Of a DNA stretch of 17,811 nt, positions 15,081 through 17,811 are shown one piece after another (within the stretch, counting starts at the first letter, position 1; every line of letters starts with the position of its first letter). This DNA is from an uncultured Actinomycetes bacterium (GTDB lineage: Bacteria; Actinomycetota; Thermoleophilia; Miltoncostaeales; Miltoncostaeaceae), in the NCBI GenBank assembly GCA_903866425.1, contig CAIPNN010000151.1:1-17811 (forward strand). Direction: 5' to 3'. A program made the position numbers and the translations under genes. A model generated the notes under the pieces. It searched no databases. It saw nothing but the letters and a program-made list of their open reading frames with translations, and was not told the origin of the DNA.

Positions 15081-15376
15081 GAGATACCCACGGCGATCCA
15101 CACCACAAGGGCGATGGCACCTACCAACGGCAGCAGCAGCCACATGGTCTCGGTGCCCTCGGTTGCACCGGGCTTCAGTGGCGCACGCATACCCCACATG
15201 GTGCGCACGATCGCGAGGCCGCCCACCGCGATGAGCACGGCGGCGATGACCAGCACGGTCCAGCGCGCTCCCGACGAGGCGATGCCGGTGCCGGTACTCG
15301 CAGATGCGGTGCCGGCGGTGGCGAGGAGCACAGCGAGGCCGGCGGCGCAGATGGCGGGCACGGAAGGTCGCGGCAC
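15077..15376 (-). CDS. Small membrane protein of unknown function upstream of ctaB
   Basis: I do not recognise this 99-residue protein. It opens with a likely signal peptide (hydrophobic residues 7-20, ending in an Ala-rich ATAGTASAS cleavage-type stretch). A hydrophobic helix (about 40-57) follows, then a basic-to-acidic loop RTMWGMRAPLKPGATEGTE (58-76), and a last helix (about 79-97). The start is GTG 15376, chosen because the signal peptide begins here and a TATCCT box lies seven bases upstream; an in-frame GTG at 15394 is the alternative. The longer frame upstream is antisense of the flavoprotein. Its stop overlaps the ctaB start as GTGA, so it heads the ctaB transcript. A role in oxidase assembly or as a small oxidase subunit is a guess from context. 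Confidence 0.7.
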   Translation of the reverse strand: MPRPSVPAICAAGLAVLLATAGTASASTGTGIASSGARWTVLVIAAVLIAVGGLAIVRTMWGMRAPLKPGATEGTETMWLLLPLVGAIALVVWIAVGIS

Positions 15377-15389
15377 GTGGGCGAGGATA
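15377..15389 (-). promoter_or_regulatory. Candidate -10 box for a leaderless ctaB-operon transcript
   Basis: TATCCT (15384-15389, minus strand) matches TANNNT and stands seven bases before GTG 15376, the same layout as at cox2. The region to the divergent flavoprotein gene is only 72 bases and holds no other clear signal apart from a palindromic TTGCAA at 15413-15418, which is too far (23 bases) to serve as this promoter's -35. Confidence 0.4.
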
Positions 15390-15448
15390 GTCACATCAGG
15401 GCCCGTGACGGCTTGCAACTCGTCCCTCAAGAAGGCACCGTGCCGGAT

Positions 15449-16681
15449 ATGGCGGAACGCAGCGACGTCGTGGTGCTTGGCGGGGGCCCAGCGGGCCTCT
15501 CGGCTGCGCTCGCCGCGGCCCGCGACGGGGCATCCGTCACCGTGGTCGAGAGCGCCGATCAGGTGGGTGGCCTGTGCCGCACGCTTGAGGGCGATGGCTG
15601 CCGATTCGACCTGGGTGGCCACATCCCGTTCATCCACGATCCGGCACGGGTGGCGTGGGCCGAAGCCATCACCGACCGGCCCATGCTGTGGGTTGATCGC
15701 CCGGTTGCCCGCATGCAGCACGGCCGCATCACGCCGGGCCGCTACATCGACCAGATGCCTGCGGCGCCCGACGATCTGGTGGCCGACGATGGCACCGCCG
15801 CTGGCGAGCTGGGCTCGCACGTGGGCGTGGCGTTTCGCGACCACGTCATCCGCCCGTACATGGAGAAGGTGGATGGATGGCCGCTCGAGGTCATCTCGGC
15901 CGACCGCGCGCGCAAGCTGCGTGACGAGCAGCAGGCACCCAACGGGTTCTGGTACCCCGAGGGCGGCATCGGCGCGCTCATGGACGCCATGGCCGATGGC
16001 GTGCGGCGGGCCGGGGGCGACATCCGCCTGGGCACGCGGGTCACCGGCCTGCACCACGATGGTGGCCGGGTCACTGGCATCGCAATCGAGAACGGCACGG
16101 CGTCGGTGCTCGAGGCGCCCACGGTCATCTGCGCCATCACACCGGGCGCGGTGGTGGCCGCCGCCGACCCGCCGGCACCCGAGGGCCTGCTGGTGCCCGT
16201 CACCCAGCGGGCCGTCACGCTCGTGTACCTGGTGGCCGACCGTGAGCGACTCACCGACGAGGCCTGGATTCAGGTGGCCGACCGCCGCGTGCCCTTCAGC
16301 CGCATCGCGGAGTTCCGCAACTGGGACCCGGGGCTGGTGCCCGCCGGCCGTACGGTGCTGTGCGCCGAGGTGTACGGCAGCGCCACCGACGACGACCCGT
16401 GGTGGCCGCTCACCGACGAGCAGTTGGTCGAGGCGGTCAAGGCGTCGCTGGTCGACCCGCTTGGGTGGACCGACGATGCATCCGACTTCCGCGCCCTGCG
16501 TGTGATCCGCATGCCGCGCGCCTACCCCCTGGTGGAGGCCGACCGCGTGAACGACGTGGTGCACGCACCGCAGTGGCTGTGGGGCCTGGATGGCATGGAA
16601 CTTGCGCGCGGCGGCACTGTGGTGACGGCCATTGAGGCCGGCGAGGCTGCGGTGGCCCGCATCGCGGCGGCGGCGCGGTGA
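15449..16681 (+). CDS. FAD-dependent amine-oxidase-fold protein (protoporphyrinogen-oxidase-like)
   Basis: The 410-residue protein binds FAD through VVVLGGGPAGLSAALAAARDG (residues 7-27), with the ribose-binding Glu34 (VVES), then GGLCRTLE and FDLGGHIPFIHDP (53-65). WYPEGGIGALMDAMADGV is the amine-oxidase-type mid-domain signature, and a C-terminal flavin segment is GLDGMELARGG. The FDLGGH and VPFSRIAEF pattern is closer to the UDP-galactopyranose-mutase/PPOX-like relatives found near glycosyltransferase genes than to true HemY, so I do not call it a heme enzyme. ATG 15449 is chosen; GTG 15440 has AAGAAGG only four bases upstream and is an alternative, and the frame stays open to GTG 15377. 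Its stop overlaps the next start as GTGA. Confidence 0.8.
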   Translation: MAERSDVVVLGGGPAGLSAALAAARDGASVTVVESADQVGGLCRTLEGDGCRFDLGGHIPFIHDPARVAWAEAITDRPMLWVDRPVARMQHGRITPGRYIDQMPAAPDDLVADDGTAAGELGSHVGVAFRDHVIRPYMEKVDGWPLEVISADRARKLRDEQQAPNGFWYPEGGIGALMDAMADGVRRAGGDIRLGTRVTGLHHDGGRVTGIAIENGTASVLEAPTVICAITPGAVVAAADPPAPEGLLVPVTQRAVTLVYLVADRERLTDEAWIQVADRRVPFSRIAEFRNWDPGLVPAGRTVLCAEVYGSATDDDPWWPLTDEQLVEAVKASLVDPLGWTDDASDFRALRVIRMPRAYPLVEADRVNDVVHAPQWLWGLDGMELARGGTVVTAIEAGEAAVARIAAAAR

Positions 16682-17811
16682 CCACCACCGCGCGCGATGT
16701 GGCATCGGAGCTTGCGGCCGTCGTTGGCCGCGAGCACGTGCTGACGGGTGATATCGCCATCACCTTGTACGGCCGCGACGGATCCATTCAGGACGATGGC
16801 GACTGCGGGCTGGTGGTGCTGCCGGCCAACACCGACGAGGTGTCCGGCTGCATGCGCGTGGCCGCCGCCGCAGGCCTCGATGTGGTGCCGCGCGGATCGG
16901 GCACCGGGCTCACCGGTGGCGCCGTGCCGCTCGCGGGTGCACTGGTCATCTCGCTCACGCGCATGAACCGCATCATCGAGATCGATGTGCCCAACGCCTG
17001 CGCCTGGGTGGAGCCCGGCGTGCTGAACCTCGACATCAGCACCGCGGTGGCACACCTGGGCCTGTTCTACGCGCCCGACCCGTCGAGCCAGCAGGCGTGT
17101 TCGATCGGCGGCAACGTGGGCACCAACGCCGGTGGCCCCCACTGCCTGGCCTACGGCGTGACCAACCAGCACGTGCTGGGCATGCAGATGGTGATGGCCG
17201 ACGGCGAGGTGGTGCAGTTCGGTGGCCCGGCACCCGACCCGCCCGGCTACGACCTGCGTGGCGTGGTGGTGGGCAGCGAGGGCATGGTGGGCATCGTCAC
17301 GCGCATCTGCGTGCGCCTCACCCCTGAGCCCCCGGCCATCCGCACCATGCTGCTCGACTTCCCCACCGTGGCCGACGCCGCAGCGGTTGTTGAGCAGGTG
17401 ATTGCCGCAGGCGTGGTGCCGGCATCGCTCGAGATGATGGACCGCAACATGCTGCGCACCATCGAGCCGTTCGTGAACGCAGGCCTGCCCGTGGACGCCG
17501 CAGCCGCCCTGCTGGTCGAGGTGGACGGCACTCCGGCAGATGTCGAGGCCGGCACGGAGGCCGTGCAGCGCGTGGCCGCCGCCAACAACGTGGGCGACGT
17601 GCGGGTGGCGCAGGATGAAGAGGAGCGCGCCCTGTTGTGGAAGGCGCGCAAGAGCGCGTTCGGTGCCTGCGCGCGGGTGAAGCCCAATTACTTCCTGCAC
17701 GACTGCGTGGTGCCGCGTTCGCGACTGGTGGAGGTGATGGAGGCCATCATCGACATCACCGACCGCGAGGGGCTCATCTGCCTCAACGTGTTCCACGCGG
17801 GCGACGGCAAC
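16678..17811 (+). CDS. GlcD-type FAD-linked oxidase, cut by window edge
   Basis: 378 residues are visible to the right edge, where the frame is still open. The PCMH FAD-binding domain shows PRGSGTGLTGGAVP (about residues 72-85), then PDPSSQQACSIGGNVGTNAGG and VVGSEGMVGIVT. The last visible residues, NVFHAGDGN, are the conserved histidine segment of the FAD-linked oxidase C-terminal domain, so roughly the last 80-100 residues are missing. The family oxidises 2-hydroxy acids such as glycolate or D-lactate and feeds electrons to the respiratory chain; the actual substrate is unclear. The start GTG 16678 overlaps the flavoprotein stop as GTGA. A GlcE or GlcF partner would be expected just to the right. 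Confidence 0.9.
   Translation, partial: MTTTARDVASELAAVVGREHVLTGDIAITLYGRDGSIQDDGDCGLVVLPANTDEVSGCMRVAAAAGLDVVPRGSGTGLTGGAVPLAGALVISLTRMNRIIEIDVPNACAWVEPGVLNLDISTAVAHLGLFYAPDPSSQQACSIGGNVGTNAGGPHCLAYGVTNQHVLGMQMVMADGEVVQFGGPAPDPPGYDLRGVVVGSEGMVGIVTRICVRLTPEPPAIRTMLLDFPTVADAAAVVEQVIAAGVVPASLEMMDRNMLRTIEPFVNAGLPVDAAAALLVEVDGTPADVEAGTEAVQRVAAANNVGDVRVAQDEEERALLWKARKSAFGACARVKPNYFLHDCVVPRSRLVEVMEAIIDITDREGLICLNVFHAGDGN

Noticed and set aside
14250..16505. A 751-codon open frame on the plus strand
   Set aside because: It crosses the antisense of ctaB, the small membrane protein and the flavoprotein in the wrong frame. Its product is Arg/Ala/His-rich with no recognisable motif, the usual shadow of GC-rich coding DNA.
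15449..16681. Protoporphyrinogen oxidase HemY/CgoX
   Set aside because: The motifs fit the broader amine-oxidase/Glf-like family and the gene is transcribed away from the heme genes, so a heme role is not supported.
15377..16705. Minus-strand extension of the small membrane protein to 542 codons
   Set aside because: The upstream part lies opposite the well-supported FAD protein and has no domain motifs; only the last 99 codons look like a protein.

Overview
The window is GC-rich bacterial DNA of actinobacterial character: many GTG starts, almost no intergenic space, and stop/start overlaps (ATGA, GTGA, TGATG) at most junctions. The gene content fits a deep-branching actinobacterium of the Thermoleophilia type: a caa3-type oxidase of the A2 subfamily, CcmABCD heme-export genes, a MqnP-like prenyltransferase, and glutamyl-tRNA-dependent heme synthesis. 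The taxonomic placement is inference; the gene calls rest on visible motifs. There is no rRNA, tRNA, mobile element or CRISPR array, and no gene-free stretch over 300 bases.

Eighteen genes read leftward (minus strand, so transcription runs from high to low coordinates). The series begins with a small membrane protein (15376), CtaB heme O synthase and an MFS transporter. After a 120-base gap comes the oxidase block: CtaD/COX2 fused to cytochrome c, COX1 with unusual extensions at both ends, COX3, and a lipoprotein cytochrome c. It continues without a break into an SDR oxidoreductase, a VanX-like D,D-dipeptidase, a MqnP/UbiA prenyltransferase, CcmA, CcmB, CcmC and a 57-residue CcmD. It ends with a Met8-type siroheme synthase, HemA, HemC and a SUMT methyltransferase cut by the left edge. 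Two genes read rightward from a divergent start near 15.4 kb: a FAD amine-oxidase-like protein and a GlcD-type FAD-linked oxidase cut by the right edge.

The genes form a respiratory assembly line. HemA and HemC start tetrapyrrole synthesis; SUMT and Met8 divert uroporphyrinogen III to siroheme. CtaB farnesylates heme B on the way to heme A for COX1. CcmABCD handle heme for c-type cytochromes, which here are the COX2 C-terminal domain and the lipoprotein cytochrome. MqnP would supply menaquinone. CcmE, CcmF, CcmG/H, HemB, HemL and heme A synthase are not in the window.

The most unusual feature is COX1. After a complete catalytic core it carries about 270 extra residues that look like two diverged copies of one alpha/beta (universal-stress-protein-like) domain, and before the core it has a two-helix membrane extension. 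Next in interest are the dipeptidase inside the respiratory run, the uncharacterised membrane protein heading the ctaB operon, and two start regions with the same TANNNT-N7-GTG layout that suggests leaderless transcripts.
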